This document shows positions 52,978 to 60,832 of a stretch of 64,000 nt of DNA, piece by piece. The position numbers were made by a program, and so were the translations under genes. The DNA comes from JAYWGN01 sp043778255. GTDB taxonomy: Bacteria > Bacteroidota > Bacteroidia > Chitinophagales > Chitinophagaceae. Each line of letters opens with the position of its first letter. Positions within the stretch are counted from its first letter, which is position 1. A model generated the notes under the pieces. That model had not been told where the DNA came from and did not search any database. It saw only the letters and a list, made by a program, of their open reading frames with translations. The DNA is taken from positions 70,332 through 134,331 of the forward strand of contig JAYWGN010000001.1 of NCBI GenBank assembly GCA_043778255.1, given 5' to 3'.

Positions 52978-53808
52978 TTGTACCTTTTTTATAATCAAAA
53001 ATTCCACTTAGCCAATACACCAATTATACCTGCAAGTAGCAAAGCATTGCGGTATGGTGAACTAGTGTTTGAAACCATAAAGTATAGCCATAACAAATTA
53101 TTTTTTGTGGAACACCATTACAATAGGTTAATACAAGCTGCTAATTTATTGCAGTTAAATATACCTATACATTTTACCCAAAAAACACTAGAGCAGAATA
53201 TAAATAACCTACTTGCAAAAAATAAGTTAAGCACAGCAAGGGTAAGGGTTACGCTACACAAAGGTGAAGGCGGATTATTTGAAAACGATGAAAAAGCAAC
53301 CAACCTACTTATAGAAACTTATAACTTACCTACACCTAATTATGAGTGGAACTCAAACGGGTTGGACATTTGCTTATACTCCGCTATAAACAAAACTACC
53401 GATACCTACAGCAATTACAAAACTGGTAATTACCTAGTTTATAATATGGCAGCACTGTATGCCAAGCAACAAAAATGTAACGAAGCCATATTGCTCAACA
53501 CCAATAATAAGGTTTGTGATGGTACAATTTCTACTATTTTTTTGGTAAAAAACAATACGCTAATTACACCACCACTTAGCGATGGAGGAGTAGCTGGCAT
53601 TATGAGGCAGCACATAATTAACCATACCGAAACCATACAACAATCAATAACAATTAACGATGTAATAGCGGCCGATGAAGTAGTACTTACCAATGTAATA
53701 AAAGGCTTACAATGGGTAAAACAATATGAAGATAAAAAGTACGAAAACAACTATTTGTTGCAACTATATAATCAAATAATAGTACCACTTAACCAACCAT
53801 TTAATTAA
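52978..53808 (+). CDS. Class IV aminotransferase (branched-chain aminotransferase / ADC lyase type)
   Basis: A 276-residue fold-type IV PLP enzyme. It has ALRYGELVFETIKY, Arg in HHYNRL, the Schiff-base Lys in YSNYKTGNYLVYN, the cofactor-binding Glu/Asn region EAILLNTNNKVCDGTISTIFLVK and PLSDGGVAGIMRQ. It could be a branched-chain or D-amino-acid aminotransferase or 4-amino-4-deoxychorismate lyase; motif reading does not decide. The TTG start is inferred from the position of conserved residues and the -7 box. Confidence 0.88.
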   Translation: MYLFYNQKFHLANTPIIPASSKALRYGELVFETIKYSHNKLFFVEHHYNRLIQAANLLQLNIPIHFTQKTLEQNINNLLAKNKLSTARVRVTLHKGEGGLFENDEKATNLLIETYNLPTPNYEWNSNGLDICLYSAINKTTDTYSNYKTGNYLVYNMAALYAKQQKCNEAILLNTNNKVCDGTISTIFLVKNNTLITPPLSDGGVAGIMRQHIINHTETIQQSITINDVIAADEVVLTNVIKGLQWVKQYEDKKYENNYLLQLYNQIIVPLNQPFN

Positions 53809-53827
53809 TCAATTGTAGTAGTAAATT

Positions 53828-55141
53828 ATGCAAGAAAAAATTAGCCTTTTTTGGCATCGTAGAGATTTGAGAATTGCTGATAATGCGGGCCTGTACCGGG
53901 CTTTGCATAATAGTAACAAGGTACAACCGTTATTTATATTTGATAAAAATATACTCGATAAATTAGATGACAAAACCGATGCTAGAGTAACATTTATACA
54001 CCAAACAATAACAAACCTAAAACTAGCCTACCAACAATATGGTAGCGACTTAGCCGTATATTACGGCGACCCACTTACCATATTTGCACAATTGCTAACC
54101 ACCTACAACATAGCTAATGTGTACACCAATACTGATTATGAAAGCTACGGTATTAACCGTGATGCTGCTATTACGCAACTATTAGCATCGCATTATATTG
54201 ACTTTAAAAGCTACAAAGATCAAGTAATATTTGAACAGTTAGAAGTTACAAAAGACGATGGGTTACCCTACACCGTATATACGCCCTACAGCCGCAAATG
54301 GAAAGCCAAACTAACACCTTACTACTACAAACCTTACCCAACCATACAATATTGTACTAACTTAGTAGCTACCAAGCCTACTGCCTTACAAAGCTTACAG
54401 AGTATGGGGTTTGATGAATCGGCATTAGTATTCCCTACTGACCAATTAGATATAAATATTGCCAAAAACTATACCCAACAAAGAGATATACCAAGTATAA
54501 ATGGTACAAGTAGGTTAGGTTTGCATTTGAGGTTTGGCACTATAAGTATTAGGCAATTAGTACAGCAAGCCATAGGCTTAAATGAAACCTATTTGAATGA
54601 ATTAATATGGCGAGACTTTTACCACCAAATAACCTATAACTATCCACATATAAACCAAGGTATAAGTTTTAAAAAACAATATGATGCCATAGAGTGGCGA
54701 CACAGCGAAGCTGATTATAACAGTTGGTGTAAGGGCTTAACTGGTTACCCAATAGTAGATGCTGGTATGCGAGAACTCAATGCCACAGGCTTTATGCACA
54801 ATAGAGTACGTATGATAACCGCATCTTTTTTAATCAAACATTTGTTAATTGATTGGCGTTTGGGCGAAGCCTACTTTGCAAAAAAATTACTTGACTTTGA
54901 CTTTGCTGCTAACAATGGTGGTTGGCAGTGGGCAAGTAGCAGTGGTTGCGATGCTGCTCCATATTTTAGAATATTTAACCCATACCTGCAAACAAAAAAA
55001 TTTGACCCCGAATTAAAATATATAAAAAAATGGGTGCCCGAATTTGAAGATTTTACAAAATATCCTCAACCCATAGTAAACCACGAATTTGCAAGGCAAC
55101 GATGCTTAGATGCTTATAGCAAAGCCTTAAAGCAAACATAA
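53828..55141 (+). CDS. phrB: Deoxyribodipyrimidine photolyase
   Basis: A 437-residue photolyase/cryptochrome-family protein that splits cyclobutane pyrimidine dimers in light using FAD. It begins ISLFWHRRDLRIADNAGL with the Rossmann antenna domain. The FAD domain includes TSRLGLHLRFGTIS, LIWRDFYHQI, GLTGYPIVDAGMRELNATG, HNRVRMITASFLIKHL and NNGGWQWASSSGCDAAPYFRIF. All key FAD-site motifs are present, and the length is near the usual 430-470. It starts 20 bp after the aminotransferase and may be cotranscribed with it. Confidence 0.95.
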   Translation: MQEKISLFWHRRDLRIADNAGLYRALHNSNKVQPLFIFDKNILDKLDDKTDARVTFIHQTITNLKLAYQQYGSDLAVYYGDPLTIFAQLLTTYNIANVYTNTDYESYGINRDAAITQLLASHYIDFKSYKDQVIFEQLEVTKDDGLPYTVYTPYSRKWKAKLTPYYYKPYPTIQYCTNLVATKPTALQSLQSMGFDESALVFPTDQLDINIAKNYTQQRDIPSINGTSRLGLHLRFGTISIRQLVQQAIGLNETYLNELIWRDFYHQITYNYPHINQGISFKKQYDAIEWRHSEADYNSWCKGLTGYPIVDAGMRELNATGFMHNRVRMITASFLIKHLLIDWRLGEAYFAKKLLDFDFAANNGGWQWASSSGCDAAPYFRIFNPYLQTKKFDPELKYIKKWVPEFEDFTKYPQPIVNHEFARQRCLDAYSKALKQT

Positions 55142-55144
55142 AAG

Positions 55145-56332
55145 TTACAGGGTTTTGTGTATATTTTTTTTAACCACTACATAATTAATAGCCCACAGTA
55201 CTGCTAGTAATATGGCTGCTACCACAAATACTGGTAAGGGCATTAGTTTGGTTAGTACAATATCATTTGCAATAAGCTTATTGCTAGTAGCAGCTACTAA
55301 CTGTACCATGCTTAATATAAGTAGTATAGCTATTATAATAAAGGCATAAGTTGGCATAATCCTTTGTAGTAAATGCTTTTGTAGTTGTATGGGCGATGTG
55401 CCTAAGGTGGTTAATAGGTTTATTTCTTGCTTTGCATTTACAATAGTAAGTTGTATAAACATTAATAATACCAGCAAGGCAAAGCCAAAGTATATAGCAC
55501 CATTAACCTTTGCAGCAGTTTGCAATATATTTACATACATACCGTACACACTGTATCTACCTTCGCCATAATCGCTTTTCATTCCTTTAGCTTTTAAGTA
55601 ATCATTCATAGCACTACTTGTAGGGTCTTTGGCTTTGGCTACTATACCTGTGGTTGGTTTTTCTTCTATAAATCCAAAATTTTTGTTAGCCCAATCCATA
55701 AAAGTTTCGGGTACTAATATGCTGTAAAAACGGTTGCTTAATGTACCTATATTTCCTTTGAACAATATTTCTTTACTACCATCTTTATTGCTAATAGTAA
55801 AGTTGAGTGGTATAAGCCCAATAGTAGCTTCGCTTAGCTGTGGCAGCTGTTGGCCTACGGCAAAGCCATAGTTATACATATCCACCAAAAACCGTGGTGC
55901 AATGCCTTTCAACGAATTATCGCCGGGTTGCCAAGCCCAATCTTTGGGCATAGCATCGAGGTAGGCATCGGGCACACTTTGAAAATACATATCCGTACTT
56001 AGCGGTATAGTATTCATAGGTATGTTCAACTTTACCCTAAATAAACTTGTTTTTATACCCTGTATACTATCAAAAAAATTGGTGGCTCGTAGGTCGTTTA
56101 ATTCTTGTTTACTAAAGGTACTTTTATTAATATCGCCCATTATTTCGTTAGTAATTTTTTTGTTAATTACTATGTATTGGGTTTTGTTACCTTTTAGTTG
56201 TTTAAAATCTTCTTTGAGTAATACTGCAGCAAGTATAAGTAGCAATGCTAGTGATAGACCAATAGTGGCTAACCAAAAGTTGGTTTTGCCTACACTAGTA
56301 TTTATAATTTTTTTGAGTAATTGGTTAAACAT
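55145..56332 (-). CDS. ABC-transporter permease-like membrane protein (FtsX-like)
   Basis: A 395-residue membrane protein: one N-terminal helix (about residues 19-38), a large extracytoplasmic domain (about 40-275) and three C-terminal helices (about 278-297, 325-350 and 363-385). This matches the MacB/FtsX permease topology, including the QEINLLTTLGTSP loop that in this family is E-x-x-x-L-x-x-x-G-x-x and contacts the ATPase. An ABC ATPase gene lies 325 bp further upstream on the same strand. The exported substrate is unknown. It ends 3 bp from the photolyase stop. Confidence 0.78.
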   Translation of the reverse strand: MFNQLLKKIINTSVGKTNFWLATIGLSLALLLILAAVLLKEDFKQLKGNKTQYIVINKKITNEIMGDINKSTFSKQELNDLRATNFFDSIQGIKTSLFRVKLNIPMNTIPLSTDMYFQSVPDAYLDAMPKDWAWQPGDNSLKGIAPRFLVDMYNYGFAVGQQLPQLSEATIGLIPLNFTISNKDGSKEILFKGNIGTLSNRFYSILVPETFMDWANKNFGFIEEKPTTGIVAKAKDPTSSAMNDYLKAKGMKSDYGEGRYSVYGMYVNILQTAAKVNGAIYFGFALLVLLMFIQLTIVNAKQEINLLTTLGTSPIQLQKHLLQRIMPTYAFIIIAILLILSMVQLVAATSNKLIANDIVLTKLMPLPVFVVAAILLAVLWAINYVVVKKNIHKTL

Positions 56333-56379
56333 GGGTTGGAGTTATGTTAGTAGTGTAGAGAAATGCATTTTTAAACTAC

Positions 56380-56589
56380 TTATTTTACAATCATAAATTT
56401 AACTATTGCTATTAAACTTCCAATAGTTGCCACTAACGAACTTATAAAAAATATAAACATCCATTTAATTATATCAACTTTATGTTCACTAGCCTCTTGT
56501 TTACTTTGAAAAACTTTATACATTTCTACTCGTAAACTTTCAATATCTTTTGTTACAATTTTTTCAAATACAAAAGAAGTTGCAATCAT
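56380..56589 (-). CDS. Small coiled-coil protein with C-terminal membrane helix
   Basis: A 69-residue protein: a helical charged segment (IESLRVEMYKVFQSKQEASEHKVDIIKW), then a single transmembrane helix (MFIFFISSLVATIGSLIAIV). It resembles the C-terminus of CCDC90/DUF1640-type proteins, whose function is not established. It lies between the permease-like gene and the ABC ATPase gene on the same strand and may be part of that unit. Confidence 0.55.
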   Translation of the reverse strand: MIATSFVFEKIVTKDIESLRVEMYKVFQSKQEASEHKVDIIKWMFIFFISSLVATIGSLIAIVKFMIVK

Positions 56590-56656
56590 TAGTAAATATT
56601 TTGAGTAAAATTAATCAAAATTTACTATAATTTATTATTCTATTTGTTATTAGTAT

Positions 56657-57304
56657 TTACAATTTCAAAAAGTGTGTGTAAGCAAAGTTATGATCCTCAT
56701 CCAAATCAGTTAGTACAAACCCTGCATTACGTGCAGCACATTCGGTAGCTATTAATTGGGCTGCTTTAAGTGTATTAGCAATATCCAAATGGCTAAAGGG
56801 TTCGTCCATAAGCAACAATTCAAAAGGCTGCATTAGGGCTCGTATTATGGCTATACGTTGTTGTTCGCCATAGCTGCATATTTTGGCTGGTTGGTTTAGT
56901 ATAGGTTCTATGCCCAGTAGTGCTGCCATTTCATGCACTTTTTGCAAAGTACATATTGGCGTTTGCATGGTTCTTTTTAGCTCTATATTTTCTAAGGCAG
57001 TAAGGTGTTGAAACAGCCTAAGGTCTTGAAACACTACACTAATTTTTTGTTGTCGTAGTAGTGCCAAATCCTCTTGTGGTATAGTGTTGGTGTTAGTACC
57101 ATTATAACATACGGTACCTGTATAGTCATTACGTAAGGCATATAAGTAATGCATTAGCGTTGTTTTGCCAGTACCACTTGGTGCTATTATTTTGGTATAG
57201 GCATTGCTGCCAAATGTTACAGTGCTGTTCCACACTTGTGATGTACGAGTGAGTATTTTATCTTTTAACGGTATAGGTACTAAGTTGTGTAGGGTTATCT
57301 CCAT
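56657..57304 (-). CDS. ABC transporter ATP-binding protein
   Basis: A 215-residue LolD/FtsE-like ABC ATPase. Walker A APSGTGKTT (about residues 42-50), Q-loop VVFQDLRLFQHLT, signature at CSYGEQQRIAI (S-Y-G-E instead of S-G-G-Q), Walker B LLLMDEPFSHLD, and a C-terminal D-L-D-E-D-H that replaces the usual switch His motif with the His a few residues on. I start at 57304 (MEITLHNL). It probably energises the FtsX-like permease encoded downstream on the same strand. Confidence 0.88.
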   Translation of the reverse strand: MEITLHNLVPIPLKDKILTRTSQVWNSTVTFGSNAYTKIIAPSGTGKTTLMHYLYALRNDYTGTVCYNGTNTNTIPQEDLALLRQQKISVVFQDLRLFQHLTALENIELKRTMQTPICTLQKVHEMAALLGIEPILNQPAKICSYGEQQRIAIIRALMQPFELLLMDEPFSHLDIANTLKAAQLIATECAARNAGFVLTDLDEDHNFAYTHFLKL

Positions 57305-57334
57305 GTGTTTTATTAGCAAATAATTTAGTGTAAA

Positions 57335-57370
57335 AGTAAAGGCTATTCTTTGTATAGAATAGCCTTTACT
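57335..57370 (-). terminator. Strong terminator between the DUF4836 and ABC ATPase genes
   Basis: A perfect 15-bp stem (AGTAAAGGCTATTCT / AGAATAGCCTTTACT) with a 6-nt loop, 35 bp past the end of the DUF4836 gene. Confidence 0.85.
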
Positions 57371-57404
57371 TTATTTTATTTTTATTGTAAAAATATTTAT
57401 GCCT

Positions 57405-59120
57405 TTATTTTACCTGCATAGGTTTTACGGTATCATCCATTTGTTCATATTTAGATGCCTCATCCATACCCTCTGTATTTTTAGTAAAATTTAAAAAAAA
57501 GTTAGCAATTTTAGTGCCTTCTTTTACCATATACCCCAAGCTATTTTGGCTATTATTATTAAGGTTAAGGTAGCCATTACTTTCAAAGCAATTATCTTTA
57601 AAAGGTTCGCCAGTAAAATAGGTATTGGTAAACATGCTAGCCACATTATTAGCAATAGTTCCCATTTGGTTACCCTCACCTTTTTGTTTTGAAAATGCTT
57701 TTACCATACTAGCTATATCGGCATAATAGCCACCCGTTTTGCCTGTTAAGGCAGCACTAATACTTGCATCAAGTGTAAGTTTGTTAGTACCAGCTGTGTA
57801 ATTAGTAACTACCACTTTGTTAGGGCTTATAATAGCTACATCGTTTGTAATAGCCATGTACACTATATTTTCTGTACCTTTTTTCATTGTATAAAGTCCG
57901 TTTTCCAATACCAAGTTAGCAGCCACCATTGGTTGAGCTAATAATTTTTCGAACTTAGCCTTATCTTTCAATTTTATAATAATACCCAAGTTAGCATCTT
58001 TAGCCGTTTCTGTTGTTAGGTCAGTATCGTTAAGGTCAGCTGCTACTAACATTGCATCGCCACTTATAGCACCAAATACATCTTCGTTTGTCAATTGCAT
58101 TTTGCCCAATGCTATATTAAGTATACCGTCTTGCTTTAAGTATTTTACAAAGTCTAATATCATATTTGGGTCTATAGCCATACCTACTAATACATCTACT
58201 TTTTTAGCACCAAAGTTATTTATTAGGCTAAAGTCCAACTTTTTACTAGGTGTTTTAGCTATTAAGGCACTTACTTCATCATTTAAGTACACTTGAGATT
58301 TTGCACTAATCTTTCCATTTTCAAAGTTTAATAAACTTGTAGTTGAACCACCAGCATACAAATCTTTTAAATAGGTAGTTACCATTTGTAAACTTTCATT
58401 TTGCTGTGGCATATTAGCGTAATAAAACTCCATATCCATCCACACTTTTACATCGTTACTAGCCATTGGTAACCTATTGTAATTTTTGTTGGTAGTTATA
58501 CTTTTTGTATTACTACTAAATGTAGCTTTTATTTCAGCTTTTATTTGGTCTTCGGTTAGTGGCTTTACAGCAGTTGTGGCATCTGCCTCAGTTGTATTAT
58601 AATTGTATTTATTGTTAAGCATATTGCTTGGTACATCTTTTGCAAATACCAAATAATTTTTATCGAAGCCAACTATAAAGTCGTCCATAGCAGCAAAGCT
58701 TAATCCATTACTTTCGGTTACAGTTGCTTTTACTTTTTTAAAAAATGCAGTTAATTTATCCTTATCTTTTATGGCTGCTAACACTCTTATTACGCCATTT
58801 TTTTCATTTATTTTTTGGGGAAATGATGCTGCCATATACATAGGCTGAGCAAAGTCAATTCCAGTTTCTTCGGCTTCTTTACTAAATGTTTTTGCAGGCA
58901 AAATGGTAGAGTCCATCGCCGCTTTTAAAAATGCTTTTGGAAAACTATCGGTACTTAAACCCGAAGTTGCCATTTTGTTCATTAATTGTTGTGCATTTAT
59001 AGCTACCACTATTTTAGCATCGGCAGGTATCATACTTTCTAACCCCGATTTTTTTTTGCTACAAGCTGTTACCGTTAGTATGCTTACAAGTACCAACAGC
59101 AAATTCCATTTCATTTTCAT
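57405..59120 (-). CDS. DUF4836 family lipoprotein
   Basis: A 571-residue lipoprotein: signal with lipobox VTAC (MKWNLLLVLVSILTVTACSKKK), followed by the family opening ESMIPADAKIVVAINAQQLMNKM and a long alternating alpha/beta body (IRVLAAIKDKDKLTAFFKKV, IIKLKDKAKFEKLLAQP). The body resembles two DUF3352-like halves that test-fold into a substrate-free hydrolase-like scaffold. Function unknown across Bacteroidota, where it is widespread. Two Met codons (59120 and 59114) are possible starts. Confidence 0.8.
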   Translation of the reverse strand: MKMKWNLLLVLVSILTVTACSKKKSGLESMIPADAKIVVAINAQQLMNKMATSGLSTDSFPKAFLKAAMDSTILPAKTFSKEAEETGIDFAQPMYMAASFPQKINEKNGVIRVLAAIKDKDKLTAFFKKVKATVTESNGLSFAAMDDFIVGFDKNYLVFAKDVPSNMLNNKYNYNTTEADATTAVKPLTEDQIKAEIKATFSSNTKSITTNKNYNRLPMASNDVKVWMDMEFYYANMPQQNESLQMVTTYLKDLYAGGSTTSLLNFENGKISAKSQVYLNDEVSALIAKTPSKKLDFSLINNFGAKKVDVLVGMAIDPNMILDFVKYLKQDGILNIALGKMQLTNEDVFGAISGDAMLVAADLNDTDLTTETAKDANLGIIIKLKDKAKFEKLLAQPMVAANLVLENGLYTMKKGTENIVYMAITNDVAIISPNKVVVTNYTAGTNKLTLDASISAALTGKTGGYYADIASMVKAFSKQKGEGNQMGTIANNVASMFTNTYFTGEPFKDNCFESNGYLNLNNNSQNSLGYMVKEGTKIANFFLNFTKNTEGMDEASKYEQMDDTVKPMQVK

Positions 59121-59159
59121 GTGTTATTTATTTTTTTTTGAGTAAATACAATTTGAGTG

Positions 59160-59167
59160 CAAATATA
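59160..59167 (-). promoter_or_regulatory. -7 box of the DUF4836 gene
   Basis: The minus strand reads TATATTTG (TAnnTTTG), 39 nt before the start at 59120. The rest of the 326-bp divergent gap (59121-59446) holds no gene or strong hairpin that I can see. Confidence 0.45.
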
Positions 59168-59446
59168 ATGCAGTAATGCAGTATATAAGTACCGTTGTTA
59201 ATGCCATATTACCGTATAAGTAACCTTTACTATTGTTGTTAATATGCCTTTTGTAGGTTTTGTATTGTTAAATAAATATTAAATTCATTTTTATTTGCAC
59301 CAATTGGGTTCATTGTAAGGTTACTTAATGCATATTTTAGAGCATATAAAGCAACAAAAGAGCAACAAAATTGGGTAATTGTTGCGAGTTACCAAATTTT
59401 TTAACCATTTTCGCATCTAACTTTTTTAAAAAAAACAAAAAAAACT

Positions 59447-60754
59447 ATGTCATTTAATTTATTAGACGTTGTAAAGGGTCACTTTAGCAGTGATTTAATT
59501 ACAAAAGCAGCATCCTTTTTAGGCGAAACGGAAGGCGGTGTTTCCAAAGCCATTGGAGGCATACTACCCACAGTATTAAGTGGGCTTACGCACCAAACAA
59601 GTACAAGCCAAGGTGCAAGTGAAGTGGCACAAATGGCCAAAGAATCACATAACAGTGGTATATTAGGTAACTTAAGCAGCTTTTTTGGCGGTGGCGATTT
59701 GCTAAGCAAAGGTACAGAGTTAGTAAAAGGTTTATTTGGTAGCAAACTAAGCGGCATTACCGATGTAGTAAGCAACCTAGCTGGTATTAAAAGTAGTAGC
59801 ACTGGTTCGCTTATGGCTATGGCTATGCCAGTAGTATTAGGTAGTATTGGTAAGCACAGTGCCGATAATCAGCTTGGTGCAAGTGGTATAGCCAGTATGC
59901 TTAGCAGTAGCAAAAGCAGTTGGGCAAGTATGTTGCCAAGTGGCTTAGGTAGTTTGCTAGGTGGCTTAGGCCTTAGCTCAGTAGCTAGTGGTGTAGGCAA
60001 TGCTGCAAGTACTTTAGGTAGTGGCCTAAGTAGTGTAGGCGGTAGCATTGGTAATGCCGCTAACAATATGGACGATACTGCTACAGGTGGTGTAAAATGG
60101 TTGTTGCCATTGTTATTAATAGCTGGGCTTGGTGTATTAGCTTGGTGGTTAGTAACACAAAGTGGTTGTGGCAAATCAGCAACTGCTACTGGCACTATGA
60201 GTACCAATGATTCTATTGCTAATGCAAAGCGAATAGCAGATTCTGTTGCTGCTGCAAGTGGCAAAACTGTAGTTATAGGTGCTAAAGAATCACTGAAAGT
60301 AAAACTAGCCGATGGTACCGAAATAGAAGCTTACAAAGGTGGTATTGAAAGTCAACTTGTTGCCTTTTTAAATGATAAAGCTATGGCAATTGATACTGTT
60401 AATGGTAATTGGTTTGACTTTGATAACCTTAACTTTAAAACAGGTAGCTCAGAGTTGACAGACTCAAGTAAAGTACAAGTAAATAATATAGCTGCTATAC
60501 TAAAAGCATACCCAGCAGTAAAAATGAAAATTGGTGGATATACCGATGCTAGTGGTAGTGCCGAAGGCAATAAAAAGTTATCGCAAAGTAGAGCAGAGGC
60601 TGTAATGGCTGCAATTGTAAAGGTAGGTGGCAATGCTGCACAAATTACAAAAGCTGAAGGTTATGGTAGTACACAAGCCAAAGTACCTGCCACAGCAACC
60701 GACGAAGAAAGACGTAAAGACAGAAGAACTGCAGTAAAAATTGTTGCAAAATAA
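59447..60754 (+). CDS. DUF937 and OmpA-domain protein
   Basis: A 435-residue protein. The N-terminal ~130 residues are DUF937 (FNLLDVVKGHFSSDLITKAASFLG, in pieces; AIGGILPTVLSGLTHQ), continuing as Ser/Gly-rich repeats to about 215. One transmembrane helix follows (about 221-237, WLLPLLLIAGLGVLAWWLV). The C-terminal ~115 residues form an OmpA-type peptidoglycan-binding domain (FDNLNFKTGSSELTD, IGGYTDASGSAEGNKKLSQSRAEAV, ERRKDRRTAVKI). There is no signal peptide; the central helix probably anchors the protein with the OmpA domain in the periplasm. It ends at a clear terminator. Confidence 0.88.
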   Translation: MSFNLLDVVKGHFSSDLITKAASFLGETEGGVSKAIGGILPTVLSGLTHQTSTSQGASEVAQMAKESHNSGILGNLSSFFGGGDLLSKGTELVKGLFGSKLSGITDVVSNLAGIKSSSTGSLMAMAMPVVLGSIGKHSADNQLGASGIASMLSSSKSSWASMLPSGLGSLLGGLGLSSVASGVGNAASTLGSGLSSVGGSIGNAANNMDDTATGGVKWLLPLLLIAGLGVLAWWLVTQSGCGKSATATGTMSTNDSIANAKRIADSVAAASGKTVVIGAKESLKVKLADGTEIEAYKGGIESQLVAFLNDKAMAIDTVNGNWFDFDNLNFKTGSSELTDSSKVQVNNIAAILKAYPAVKMKIGGYTDASGSAEGNKKLSQSRAEAVMAAIVKVGGNAAQITKAEGYGSTQAKVPATATDEERRKDRRTAVKIVAK

Positions 60755-60780
60755 TTACTACAAGTTCTTAAAATAATATA

Positions 60781-60815
60781 AAACCGCCACTAATATGTAG
60801 ATGGCGGTTTTTTTT
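60781..60815 (+). terminator. Terminator after the DUF937-OmpA gene
   Basis: A perfect 9-bp stem (AAACCGCCA / TGGCGGTTT), 12-nt loop, then five more Ts, 26 bp after the stop. Confidence 0.92.
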
Positions 60816-60832
60816 ATAAAAAATTTAAAATG

